A stretch of 64,000 nt of DNA from Albidovulum sediminis (lineage in GTDB: Bacteria; Pseudomonadota; Alphaproteobacteria; Rhodobacterales; Rhodobacteraceae): positions 542,741-606,740 of the forward strand of contig NZ_JAOCQF010000002.1 in assembly GCF_025380365.1 (NCBI RefSeq), in the 5' to 3' direction. This document shows positions 8,826-16,885 of this stretch, in pieces (the first letter of the stretch is position 1; every line of letters begins with the position of its first letter). The notes under the pieces were generated by a model, which did not search any database, was not told where the DNA came from, and saw only the letters and a program-made list of their open reading frames with translations. The position numbers were made by a program, and so were the translations under genes.

Positions 8826-9251
8826 TCAGCGTTTGGCCAGATCGTCCAGACGGGCGCGGAACGGCTCGAGGTTGTAGCCCCACCTGGCGGCGCGGGCGAT
8901 CAGTTCCTCGGTCGGGATCCTGCCGGCCTGGGTCATCGCCCAGGCGATGGAGGAGCGGTTGCCCGACGCGCAATAGGCGAAGACCGGCCCCGCCGTGTCG
9001 TCCTGCACGCGGGCCTGAACGGCGATGTTTTCCGGCGTGAAGGCGCCCGGAACAAGCGGGTTCTCGATGAATTCCATGCCCGCGGCCTCGACCGCGGCGC
9101 GCAGGTCGGCGGCGCGCAGGCCGTCGGGATTCTCGGCGTCGGGCCGGTTGCAGATCACCGCGGCAAAGCCGGCCGCGCGCAACGCGGGCACGTCCTCGGG
9201 CGTGATCTGGGGCGAGACGGCATAAGCCGGGGTCAGGTGGCGGATATCCAT
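8826..9251 (-). CDS. DUF442/TIGR01244-type sulfurtransferase-like protein
   Basis: A 141-residue protein of the dual-specificity-phosphatase-like fold used by TIGR01244 (beta-lactamase-like hydrolase-associated) proteins. The active-site loop is CASGNRS with Cys94. The first in-frame ATG after the upstream gene (9251) has GGAGAAGATC before it and gives the expected N-terminus; the longer frame is rejected. It is the third gene of an operon behind two YeeE/YedE membrane proteins, 10 nt downstream. Such sets handle thiosulfate, persulfide or sulfide, with this protein probably a cytosolic persulfide handler (inference from family). Confidence 0.78.
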   Translation of the reverse strand: MDIRHLTPAYAVSPQITPEDVPALRAAGFAAVICNRPDAENPDGLRAADLRAAVEAAGMEFIENPLVPGAFTPENIAVQARVQDDTAGPVFAYCASGNRSSIAWAMTQAGRIPTEELIARAARWGYNLEPFRARLDDLAKR

Positions 9252-9261
9252 GATCTTCTCC

Positions 9262-9693
9262 TCAGCCGGCGGCGAGTCGGTCGATCCGCACCCGCAGTAC
9301 AGGTGCCGCGACCATACCCGCCAACATCGCCACAAGGAAGAGCAGCGCGTTCCAGCCGCCGAAGGTCAGGACGGCAATCGACGGGCCGGGGCAAAGTCCC
9401 GCCAACCCCCAGCCAAGCCCGAAGGCGAGCGAACCGATGACAAGCCCGCGGTCGACATCGTGCAAGGGTGGTGGCGTCAGGCTGCCGCCGTAGACGGCCG
9501 TGCCGCGGCGCCCCGCCGCGCGCCAGGCGACGATCATCGGAAGGATGGCGCCGGCAAGCACGAAGGCCAGCGTCGGGTCCCACTGCCCGAAGATGTCGAG
9601 CCAGCCGATCACCCGCGCCGTGTCGGTCATGCCCGAGACGAGAAGACCGCTGCCGAAGAGACCGCCGCAGAGAAAGGCCGCGCCCAGACGCAT
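9262..9693 (-). CDS. YeeE/YedE (DUF6691) sulfur-transport protein, second subunit
   Basis: A 143-residue integral membrane protein with four to five hydrophobic spans. The family motif GLGWGLAGLCPGP (near residue 92) contains the conserved cysteine thought to relay thiosulfate or a sulfane-sulfur species. Its ATG overlaps the stop of the partner subunit (ATGA), so the two half-size proteins are made together and probably replace one full-length YeeE/TsuA. Known pairs of this kind are called PmpA/PmpB and are often controlled by BigR/SqrR repressors. Confidence 0.83.
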   Translation of the reverse strand: MRLGAAFLCGGLFGSGLLVSGMTDTARVIGWLDIFGQWDPTLAFVLAGAILPMIVAWRAAGRRGTAVYGGSLTPPPLHDVDRGLVIGSLAFGLGWGLAGLCPGPSIAVLTFGGWNALLFLVAMLAGMVAAPVLRVRIDRLAAG

Positions 9694-10130
9694 CACGACA
9701 CCCCGAGGAGATGGCGGAAGAGGACGACCGACACGCCGCCTCCGACCAGGTAGAAGACGGTGGCGACAAAGCCCCGGAACGACAGGCGCGAAAGCCCGCA
9801 CACGCCGTGACCCGAGGTGCAGCCGTTGGCCAGACGAGTGCCCACCCCGACGAGAAGCCCTGCCGCAGCCAGGATCGCGGGGCTGGAGGTCAGATGCGTC
9901 TCGGGCCGCCCCAGAAAGTACCAGAGCCCCCCGGGCACCAGCACGAGGCCGGCCAGAAAGGCGATGTTTTCCACCGCGGCCCCCGCCCCCGCGCGCCATT
10001 CGCTGCCGTCGGCGAGGCCGCCGAGGATGCCCGAGGCCCCCAGGATCCTGCCGTTCAGAAGCAGATAGGCCGCAGCGGCGATGCCGATCATCAGCCCCCC
10101 GGCAAGCCCCCAGATCCAGTCTGCCTGCAT
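9693..10130 (-). CDS. YeeE/YedE sulfur-transport protein, first subunit
   Basis: A 145-residue integral membrane protein, first gene of the sulfur operon. It has the paired family motifs GASGILGGL (near residue 30) and GTRLANGCTSGHGVCGLSR (near residue 100), the second containing the conserved cysteines of YeeE/YedE thiosulfate transporters. ATG 10130 is the natural start; the longer frame runs into non-coding sequence. A 6-bp inverted repeat lies about 45-65 bp upstream and is a candidate operator. Confidence 0.83.
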   Translation of the reverse strand: MQADWIWGLAGGLMIGIAAAAYLLLNGRILGASGILGGLADGSEWRAGAGAAVENIAFLAGLVLVPGGLWYFLGRPETHLTSSPAILAAAGLLVGVGTRLANGCTSGHGVCGLSRLSFRGFVATVFYLVGGGVSVVLFRHLLGVS

Positions 10131-10173
10131 GTGAATTCTCCCTGTTTGCGCAACTGTTATGCCTTTGTCCGAA

Positions 10174-10195
10174 CGCATTGCAATGGGTGAATGCG
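10174..10195. promoter_or_regulatory. Candidate BigR/SqrR-type operator upstream of the sulfur operon
   Basis: A perfect inverted repeat CGCATT-N10-AATGCG. Read as ATTG-N8-GAAT it agrees at 7 of 8 positions with the ATTC-N8-GAAT motif I recall for the sulfide-responsive repressor SqrR. It sits in the divergent region between the YeeE/YedE operon and the DksA-like gene. No ArsR-family repressor gene is in the window. Confidence 0.5.
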
Positions 10196-10232
10196 TAGGT
10201 GCCGGACAGGTGATGGCGCCGGAGCGTGCGGA

Positions 10233-10246
10233 TTGACTTGCATCAA
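10233..10246 (+). promoter_or_regulatory. Fnr/NnrR-type box upstream of the DksA-like gene
   Basis: TTGACTTGCATCAA, that is TTGAC-N4-ATCAA, fits the FnrL/NnrR/Dnr consensus. Its centre is about 60 bp upstream of the DksA-like ATG. A class II start 41.5 bp downstream would give a leader of about 20 nt and place the -10 over TGAGTAACT. It predicts induction at low oxygen or under nitric oxide. Confidence 0.65.
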
Positions 10247-10299
10247 TGTCGCGACTGTCGGAGCCTGAGTAACTGGGACAATGGACCAAGGAGACGCCG

Positions 10300-10623
10300 A
10301 TGAAATCCGTCGCTACCCGCAAGGCAGAACTCGAATCGCGCCGCGCCGCGCTTCTGGCGCGCATCGCGGAGATCGGACAGGAGCTTGACGCCCACGAATC
10401 GAAGGACTGGGAAGAGCTTGCCGTGGAGCGGGAGGGGGACGAGGTGCTCGAGGACCTGGGGCTCTCGGCGCAGCACGAGATGCGCATGATCGACGCCGCG
10501 CTGAAGCGGGTCGAGGAGGGCGAATACGGCTATTGCGTGAAATGCGGGGCCGAGATCGCCGAGGAACGCCTGGATGTGCTGCCGGCCACGCCCTTCTGCC
10601 GGGATTGCGCGCCGCGCCGCTGA
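10300..10623 (+). CDS. DksA/TraR-family zinc-finger protein
   Basis: A 107-residue protein with an N-terminal coiled coil (residues 5-80) and a C4 zinc finger at the C-terminus (YCVKCG followed by FCRDC). This is the short DksA/TraR layout; full DksA is about 150 residues. Such proteins enter the RNA polymerase secondary channel and alter promoter kinetics with or without ppGpp. AAGGAGAC precedes the start. The promoter carries an Fnr/NnrR-type box, so it may tune transcription during oxygen limitation. The acidic tip residues of canonical DksA are not obvious, so the mode of action is uncertain. Confidence 0.8.
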   Translation: MKSVATRKAELESRRAALLARIAEIGQELDAHESKDWEELAVEREGDEVLEDLGLSAQHEMRMIDAALKRVEEGEYGYCVKCGAEIAEERLDVLPATPFCRDCAPRR

Positions 10624-10754
10624 ACGCCCCAGCGCGCGATTGCGAAACGCTTGCACGACGCTAAGCTTTGTCCAAAGCGGCCGGGCCGCCGCGCGCAGGG
10701 TGACTGGATGCGCGCCGACGGAGCAGGTCCGGCAAGGGCGGAGCGTGAAGGGTC

Positions 10755-12833
10755 ATGACAGAGCGGGTGATCGCGGCGACGAGCGGGGGGATCGCGACCC
10801 TCCTGATCGCGAATCCCCCCGTCAATGCGCTCTCGCGCGAGGTGCGTGCGGATCTGCTTGCGGCGATCGAGGCGGCCGAGGCGGACCCCGCCGTAATGGC
10901 GATCGTCCTCGCGGCCGACGGGCGCACCTGGTCGACCGGGATCGATCTGCGCGACCACGACCGCCCGCAGGAGGCCCCGACGCTGGCCGATCTTTGCGAC
11001 GGGGTCGCGGGATGCCTGAAGCCTGTTGTGGCCGCGCTCTCCGGCGCTGTTCTGGGCGGCGGGCTGGAACTGGCGCTGGCAGCGCGCGCGCGCGTGGCCG
11101 CGCCCGACACGCGGCTCGGGCTGCCGGAGGTGGCCTTCGGGCTGTCGCCCGGCGGGGGGGCGACGCAGCGGTTGCCGCGTCTGGTGGGCGCGGGGGCGGC
11201 GCTGACGATGCTGCTGTCCGGACAGGCGGTGACGGCAGAGCGCGCGGCCGCTCTCGGCCTTGTCGACGCCGTGGCGGACAATCCCCTGGCCGGCGCGCTG
11301 GCCCGGGCGCGGGACCTGGCGCTGGGCATGGCCCCCGCGGGGCGCCCGACCCCCACCGATGGCGTGCAGGAAGGCCGGGCGTTCCTCGCCGCCATCGACG
11401 CGGCACGCAGCATTCCGCGCGCACCCGAACCCTCGGCACCCGGCCGGATCATCGATTGCGTCGAGGCTTCCCTGCTCCTGCCCGCGCACGAGGGCTTTGC
11501 CTATGAGCGCGTGGTGTACGAGGAACTGCGCGCGAGTGCAGTCTCGGCGGCGCTGCGCCATGTCCTCCGGGCAGAGCGGCGGCTGCCCATCCACCCGGAC
11601 CTCGCCGGGATCGAGATCGTCCCGCGCCGCACCGTGGCGGTGGCCGGCGAGGGGGCGCTTGCGGCCGACCTGGCCTGCGACCTTCTGGGCCGCGGCCTGC
11701 GCGTGACGCTGTTCGATGCCGATACCGAAGTGCTGACCCGGACCATTGGCCTTGTCGCGCTGGCCTATGAGCGCGAAGAGGCGCAGGGGCGCCGGACGGC
11801 GACCGCCCGACGCGAGGAATGGACGCGGCTCGACGGCGCGACCGAGGCGCGCGACCTCGACGGGATAGACATCATCCTGGACCTGTCGGAACTGGCCGGG
11901 CGAAATGCGCGGACGCGGATGGCGGATTTCGGCCGTGTCGCCGCCGAGGGCGCGATCCTCGCCACCGCGGCGACCGGCCCCGACCTCGATGCCGCGATCT
12001 CGGTCTCCGGGCGTCCGCGCGCGGTGGTCGGGCTCAGGCCCGCCGGGCCCGCTTCGGACCGGCTGTTCGAACTGGCCGCCAGCCCGATCACCGACCGCGA
12101 GATCCTGGCGGCGACCTTGGCGCTGCTGCGCGGGGCGGGGCGGCGGGTGGTGCGCACGGGCCTGACCGACGGCAGCCTGGGTGAGCGGCTGACCGGCGCG
12201 CTGCGCTTTGCCGCTGACCGGCTGCTCGAGGAAGGCGCCACCCCCTATGCCATCGACGCGGCGATGATGGCGGACGGCTGGTCGGTCGGGCCCTATGCGG
12301 CGCTCGACCGGCAGGGATTGATCGCCGACCTCGAATGGCGCGCCCGCCTTGAGACCGAGGATGAACATCCGCTCGGCAATGCCGGGATCGGGCTGGCGCT
12401 GCTCGAACTCGGGCGCGGCGGCATCTCCACCGGCGCGGGCTACTACCGCTATGACGCGACCGGCGTCGGACGGCCGGACCCGGACGTTCTTGCGGTGCTG
12501 GTGCAGCAGCGCGGCGAGGCTGCGCGCCCGCTGCCCGAAGCGACGATTCGCGCGCGGCTGATGGCCGCATTGGCCAACGAGGGCGCCCGCCTGATCGTGG
12601 AAGGGGCCGCCCGGCGGCCATCGGACATTGATCTGGTGATGATCGCGGGCCACGGCCTGCCGCGCTGGGGGGGCGGCCCGATGCAGGTTGCGGACCGCGC
12701 GGGGCTGCTGTCGGTGCGCAACCAGCTCCGCACGCTAGCGCAGGGCGGGGACGAACGCTTCTGGCGCCCGGCCCCCATCTGGGACGAGATGATCCGGATC
12801 GGGAAGCGGTTCGACGACCTGAACGGGGCCTGA
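10755..12833 (+). CDS. FadB-like enoyl-CoA hydratase/3-hydroxyacyl-CoA dehydrogenase with degenerate dehydrogenase half
   Basis: A 692-residue beta-oxidation-type bifunctional protein. The crotonase half (residues 1-190) is intact: oxyanion region GIDL, GGGLE with Glu105 and GLPEV with Glu125, matching the two catalytic glutamates. The dehydrogenase half is altered: the NAD loop reads GEGALA at residue 298 rather than GxGxMG, and the catalytic His of the HFFSP motif aligns with Arg428 (GLRPAGPAS), although Glu439 is kept. Two C-terminal 3HCDH-type domains follow (residues 480-690). It probably works as a hydratase/isomerase only, or on an unusual substrate. No thiolase partner is adjacent. 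Confidence 0.8.
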   Translation: MTERVIAATSGGIATLLIANPPVNALSREVRADLLAAIEAAEADPAVMAIVLAADGRTWSTGIDLRDHDRPQEAPTLADLCDGVAGCLKPVVAALSGAVLGGGLELALAARARVAAPDTRLGLPEVAFGLSPGGGATQRLPRLVGAGAALTMLLSGQAVTAERAAALGLVDAVADNPLAGALARARDLALGMAPAGRPTPTDGVQEGRAFLAAIDAARSIPRAPEPSAPGRIIDCVEASLLLPAHEGFAYERVVYEELRASAVSAALRHVLRAERRLPIHPDLAGIEIVPRRTVAVAGEGALAADLACDLLGRGLRVTLFDADTEVLTRTIGLVALAYEREEAQGRRTATARREEWTRLDGATEARDLDGIDIILDLSELAGRNARTRMADFGRVAAEGAILATAATGPDLDAAISVSGRPRAVVGLRPAGPASDRLFELAASPITDREILAATLALLRGAGRRVVRTGLTDGSLGERLTGALRFAADRLLEEGATPYAIDAAMMADGWSVGPYAALDRQGLIADLEWRARLETEDEHPLGNAGIGLALLELGRGGISTGAGYYRYDATGVGRPDPDVLAVLVQQRGEAARPLPEATIRARLMAALANEGARLIVEGAARRPSDIDLVMIAGHGLPRWGGGPMQVADRAGLLSVRNQLRTLAQGGDERFWRPAPIWDEMIRIGKRFDDLNGA

Positions 12834-12855
12834 CGGGGGGCTGACGGGGCAGGCG

Positions 12856-13071
12856 TCAGCCGAGGGCGATGCCGATAACGACCATCATCAGGCCAAGCGC
12901 CGAAAGCAGGAGTGCTGCGAAGTTCCAGACGATGACCCGCTGCAGCTTCGCGCGCAGCGCGGTCTCGTCAAGCCCGGCGCGGCGCGCCTGCGACACGGCG
13001 ACGATGCAGCCGACCAGACCTGCCAGCCCCAGCAGCGTGACGCCCGCTCCGCCCCAGATCAGCCAGCCCAT
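12856..13071 (-). CDS. Small hypothetical two-span membrane protein
   Basis: A 71-residue protein with two hydrophobic segments (residues 3-25 and 47-70) joined by a basic/polar loop (QARRAGLDETALRAKLQR). No family recognised. It is convergent with the FadB-like gene, ending 22 nt beyond that stop. Its clean two-helix hairpin suggests a real membrane protein. Confidence 0.62.
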   Translation of the reverse strand: MGWLIWGGAGVTLLGLAGLVGCIVAVSQARRAGLDETALRAKLQRVIVWNFAALLLSALGLMMVVIGIALG

Positions 13072-13215
13072 GCAAGCCCCCCTTCGCCCGTTGGTGACGC
13101 ACTAGCGCGCGGCGGCGCCAACGGCAAGGCCACGCGCGCCCCGGACGCCCCGGCCCCCCTTGAAGCGCCTGCCGCGAGGCATTAGTCAAGACGCCTGTCC
13201 TAAGGGAGCCCAACG

Positions 13216-13476
13216 ATGAACCAGCCCGTGTCCGACGCCACCTACAACGTTGCCGCCGACGAACTCCGGCAGTTCATCGAACAGTACGAGCATCTCGAGG
13301 CCGAGAAGAAGGACATCGTCGAGCAGCAGAAGGAGATCATGGCCGAGGCGAAGGCGCGCGGCTATGACACCAAGGTGATGCGCAAGATCATCGCGCTGCG
13401 CAAGCGTGACCGCGACGACGTGGCCGAGGAAGAGGCGATTCTGGAGATGTACAAGGCCGCACTGGGCATGGGCTGA
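13216..13476 (+). CDS. gapR: GapR-family DNA-binding protein (DUF2312)
   Basis: An 86-residue, highly charged protein of the UPF0335/DUF2312 family. The conserved block ELRQFIEQYEHLEAEKK, then VMRKIIALRKRD near residue 55, is diagnostic. GapR of Caulobacter is a nucleoid protein that clamps overtwisted, AT-rich DNA ahead of replication forks and stimulates topoisomerases. An AAGGGAGCC ribosome site precedes the ATG. It is monocistronic. Confidence 0.93.
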   Translation: MNQPVSDATYNVAADELRQFIEQYEHLEAEKKDIVEQQKEIMAEAKARGYDTKVMRKIIALRKRDRDDVAEEEAILEMYKAALGMG

Positions 13477-13504
13477 ACAAAGCCCCGCCCGCCTTGCGCC
13501 CCGC

Positions 13505-14377
13505 TCAGGGCCAGAGGAATTCCACCTGCGGCAGGCCGGCGATCGCCGCCACATCGCCCTCGTAATCTGCCGTCATCTGATCGACCAGCTGCTGGGTCCA
13601 TCCGGGCACTTCGACTGCCTCATCGGATGCGCCTTCGCGCAGATGGCTGGCCAGCGCCTTTTCGGTAAGCGCGCGGCGCGTCTCGACGTCCGCCGGTGCG
13701 GACGCAAGGCGCGCGCGCAGGGCAGCCAGCCCTTCGGCGGTCAGGAGAGTGGACAGGAAATCATCCTCCCCCTCGATCGGCGTGGCGCGGTCAAGCCCGG
13801 CCATGCGCCTCAGCACCTCGGGCCAAACGAAGGCCAGATCCTCGTCGCACCACAGGACAAGCCGCGCATCTGGGACACGGTCGACGATGCGCTCGATCAC
13901 CGTCTGCCAGCGCATTTCGAGCGGATGCGCCGCGCCGATGACGTCCTTGTAGGTCTGGCCCCGCTGCAGTCCGACCAGCGCGGGCACCAGCGTTGCCGGG
14001 TTGCGCAGGCCGATGTGAAACTCGCACCGCCCCTCGGCGAAGATGCGCGACAGGGCGGCGACGTTGCGCGCGGCGTTCGCGTATAGCCCGTCCTCGCCGA
14101 TCGCGTGCATCGGGATCGACATCAGGAAGTCGTGGCTGAAGATCAGCCTTTCGGCCGGGGTGCCGTCCAGCAGATCCTCGATGATCATCTGGCCCGCGTC
14201 CTGGCCCAGCATCCCGCCGGACAGCGACTGCATCGCGCGGCGCAGGACCGGGCGGAACTGCGCGGGCGAAGGGACGGCGACACCACGCTCCACCAGAAGC
14301 CCGCGGTTCTTCAGGAGCGTCTTCAGAATCCGCCCTTCGTCGGTGCAATGCGCGCCGATGTGATAGATCACCCGCAT
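13505..14377 (-). CDS. Sulfotransferase-like protein with altered PAPS loop
   Basis: A 290-residue cytosolic protein. The N-terminus (IYHIGAHCTDEGRILKTLL) lines up with the P-loop of sulfotransferase-like proteins common in Rhodobacterales (HIGAHKTGTT), but the lysine and the following Thr-Gly are replaced by CTD. A second family-like element is GLRNPATLVPAL near residue 122, in the place of the 3'-phosphate-binding loop. The fold assignment is tentative. The loss of the PAPS-binding lysine suggests it is not an active sulfotransferase. It stands alone between GapR and the iron-type permease. Confidence 0.5.
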   Translation of the reverse strand: MRVIYHIGAHCTDEGRILKTLLKNRGLLVERGVAVPSPAQFRPVLRRAMQSLSGGMLGQDAGQMIIEDLLDGTPAERLIFSHDFLMSIPMHAIGEDGLYANAARNVAALSRIFAEGRCEFHIGLRNPATLVPALVGLQRGQTYKDVIGAAHPLEMRWQTVIERIVDRVPDARLVLWCDEDLAFVWPEVLRRMAGLDRATPIEGEDDFLSTLLTAEGLAALRARLASAPADVETRRALTEKALASHLREGASDEAVEVPGWTQQLVDQMTADYEGDVAAIAGLPQVEFLWP

Positions 14378-14466
14378 GCCCGAAGGATCTCCGCCCGTGA
14401 CTGCCCGCGGCGGACACTATACGGGCTTTCTGGACAGGAAAACCGGTTTCAGCTAACCCCGGCGCC

Positions 14467-16155
14467 ATGACCAGCCTGTCCGCCGATCCCGAAAACGCCC
14501 CGACCGCGCCCCGCAAGATCCGCGTGGCGGGCAGCGGGCTCTGGTCGCTGGCGGCCCTTGCCATAGCAGCACTCGTGCTGTTGCCGATCCTGTCGGTCGT
14601 GGCCATCGCCTTCCGGCCGAGCGAGAACATCTGGCCGCACCTCATCTCCACCACCCTGCCGCGCTACCTGGGCAACACCGCCGTCCTGACGCTTGGCAGC
14701 GGGGCGCTTGCCGCGGCGGTGGGGACCGGGGCCGCCTGGCTGGTCACCATGTACCGCTTTCCCCTGTCGAGGCTTCTGGAGTGGCTGCTGCTGCTGCCGC
14801 TGGCGATCCCCGCCTATGTCGGGGCTTACGTGCTGGTCGACTTCCTCGACTATTCGGGGCCGGTCCAGACCGCCCTGCGCGAGGCGATGGGCTGGACCTC
14901 GCCGCGCGACTACTGGTTCCCCGAGATCCGCTCTCGGACGATGGCGGTCGTGGTGCTGGCGGCGGCACTTTATCCCTATGTCTACATGATGGCCCGCGCC
15001 GCCTTCCGCGAACAGTCGGCGGGCAGTTACGAGGTCGCGCGTGCCCTTGGCGCGGGCCCCGCGGGCCTCTTCCTGCGCGTGGGCCTGCCGCTGGCCCGCC
15101 CGGCCATTGCCGCGGGGGCCGCCATCGTGATGATGGAGACGGTGAACGACTTCGGCGTGGTCGATTTCTTCGGCGTGCAGACGCTGACGACGGGCATCTT
15201 CTCGGTCTGGCTCGAATCGCGGAATGCGGGCGGGGCGGCGCAGATCGCCTGCGTGCTGCTGACCGTCATCCTGGTCCTTGTCGCGCTGGAAAAGACGAGC
15301 CGGCGCCATTCGCGATACTACCACTCCGCCCGCCAGCCGCGCCCGGTCAACCGCGTGGCGCTGACGGGGGGCGCCGGATGGCTGGCGATGTTCCTGTGCC
15401 TCGTCCCCTTCGGGATGGGTTTTGTCCTTCCCCTTTCGGTCATCTCTGCCCATGCCGTGGCCAATCCGGAGGCCTGGGTCGGCAAGGGGCTGCTCAGGGC
15501 ATTCCTGAACACGATGACGGTGGCGGGATCGGCGGCGGCGCTGACCGTCCTGGCGGCGATCGTCATGGTCTATGGCGTGCGCCTGACCGGGCGGCGGTTG
15601 CCGCGCCTGCTTCTGCCGGCCACCACCATCGGCTATGCCGCGCCGGGGGCAGTCCTGGCTGTCGGCATCCTCATCCCCATGGCGGCCTTCGACCATGCGC
15701 TGGCCGACCTCGTGCTGGCCCTGACGGGGACCGATCCGGGGCTTCTCGTCACCGGGACGGCGGCGGCGATCGTGCTCGCCTACGCCGTCCGCTTTTTCGC
15801 CATTGCGCAGGGCGCGCTCGACACCGCGTTCGGGCGCGTCTCGCCCTCGCTGCCGATGGCCGCGCGTTCGCTCGGTCGGACGACGGGCGGCGCCCTGCGC
15901 GAGGTCTACCTGCCTCTGATGCGCGGATCGGTGGGGACGGCGCTGCTGCTGGTCTTCGTCGACGGGGTCAAGGAACTGCCCGCGACGCTCTTGCTCCGGC
16001 CCTTCAACTTCGAGACGCTGGCCACCCGCGTGCACGAGAAGGCGAGCCTCGAGAACCTCGGCGACGCTTCCCCGCCCGCGCTTCTGGTGATGGCCGTCGG
16101 GCTTCTGGCCGTGGGCCTGATGGCGCGCGCCCAGCACCGCGGCACGGGGCGCTGA
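14467..16155 (+). CDS. Iron-type ABC transporter permease (FbpB/SfuB family)
   Basis: A 562-residue inner-membrane protein with about twelve spans in two homologous halves, each with a BPD_transp_1 domain. The EAA loops are near residues 195-215 (SYEVARALGAGPAGLFLRVG) and 455-475 (AARSLGRTTGGALREVYLP). The full-length tandem permease is typical of ferric iron importers (FbpB, SfuB). Neither a binding protein nor an ATPase gene adjoins it, so the rest of the importer is encoded elsewhere. Thiamine ThiP is a similar fused permease, but iron is the more likely class. Confidence 0.85.
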   Translation: MTSLSADPENAPTAPRKIRVAGSGLWSLAALAIAALVLLPILSVVAIAFRPSENIWPHLISTTLPRYLGNTAVLTLGSGALAAAVGTGAAWLVTMYRFPLSRLLEWLLLLPLAIPAYVGAYVLVDFLDYSGPVQTALREAMGWTSPRDYWFPEIRSRTMAVVVLAAALYPYVYMMARAAFREQSAGSYEVARALGAGPAGLFLRVGLPLARPAIAAGAAIVMMETVNDFGVVDFFGVQTLTTGIFSVWLESRNAGGAAQIACVLLTVILVLVALEKTSRRHSRYYHSARQPRPVNRVALTGGAGWLAMFLCLVPFGMGFVLPLSVISAHAVANPEAWVGKGLLRAFLNTMTVAGSAAALTVLAAIVMVYGVRLTGRRLPRLLLPATTIGYAAPGAVLAVGILIPMAAFDHALADLVLALTGTDPGLLVTGTAAAIVLAYAVRFFAIAQGALDTAFGRVSPSLPMAARSLGRTTGGALREVYLPLMRGSVGTALLLVFVDGVKELPATLLLRPFNFETLATRVHEKASLENLGDASPPALLVMAVGLLAVGLMARAQHRGTGR

Positions 16156-16202
16156 GCCTTCCCCTTGCGTGACGGGGCCAAGGCGTCTATCTCAACAGCC
16201 AT

Positions 16203-16278
16203 GCCCCTATAGCTCAGCTGGTAGAGCATCTGATTTGTAATCAGAGGGTCGGCGGTTCAAGTCCGTCTGGGGGCACCA
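16203..16278 (+). tRNA. tRNA-Thr (UGU)
   Basis: A 76-nt cloverleaf: acceptor GCCCCTA pairs with TGGGGGC, D arm with AGCTCAGCTGGTAGAGC, anticodon stem TCTGA/TCAGA closing the loop TTTGTAA (anticodon TGT), T arm with GGTTCAAGTCC, and an encoded ACCA 3' end. Confidence 0.97.
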
Positions 16279-16885
16279 GATTTCCCGCGAAACGCCGATG
16301 TTCCGCCCGCGCGCACCCCTGCGGCGGTCGCCCCGCCTGTCCGAAAATGGCTAATGCGTGCGGCTCAACAAATGCAGTATGCTGAAACTCCGGCGCGATG
16401 TAGCATCGTGGCGGGACAGGCGATCCGCGCAACGGACGACGGGGTTCGGACAGGGGCGCGGTGTTGCATGGCCTGCGATCCGTCTGCGTTCGGCCGTGAC
16501 CGCGACGCGATGTGGCGCCGGAGAGGGGGAGAGAACCGCGGGGAGGCGGGTTCCTTTCCAGGCAGGCGAAGCGCACTCGACCTTGGGGCGCGCATCGGCA
16601 TGGGCAATCCCGTGGGCGCGGCCGCCTTGCCGCGACGGCTCCGGGTCCGGGGTGCCCTTGCCGGCCCCTCAGCGGTCACCTGCGCATCGCGGGGGTCGGC
16701 CGGAGGATGGGAAGGACGGGGAAGATGGAAGCCAGGGTCCGCAGACTTCGGACAATTGCGAAACACACCCGCCGGGCGCCGATGCCCCGGAGCCGGCATC
16801 TTCCCGGCCAGCCTGTTCCGGCCGGAACCGCGGCCTGAAGCGCCGCCCGGACCAGATGAAGGCAGGGGGAGCGCGCGCCGTGGGA
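16279..16885. other. Gene-free interval between tRNA-Thr and AraC regulator
   Basis: About 600 bases without a convincing gene. The regulator's frame stays open back to 16358, but its translation there is Arg/Gly/Pro-rich with no family character. I saw no integrase, no repeat of the tRNA 3' end and no clear terminator. Confidence 0.55.

Noticed and set aside
16241..16576. Minus-strand open frame of 111 codons over the tRNA-Thr 3' part
   Set aside because: It runs into the tRNA gene; the C-terminal 'DGLEPPTL' type ending is a well-known artefact of translating tRNA genes.
16358..16885. N-terminal extension of the AraC regulator frame
   Set aside because: The translation is low-complexity and unlike the family; similarity starts at the ATG at 16886.
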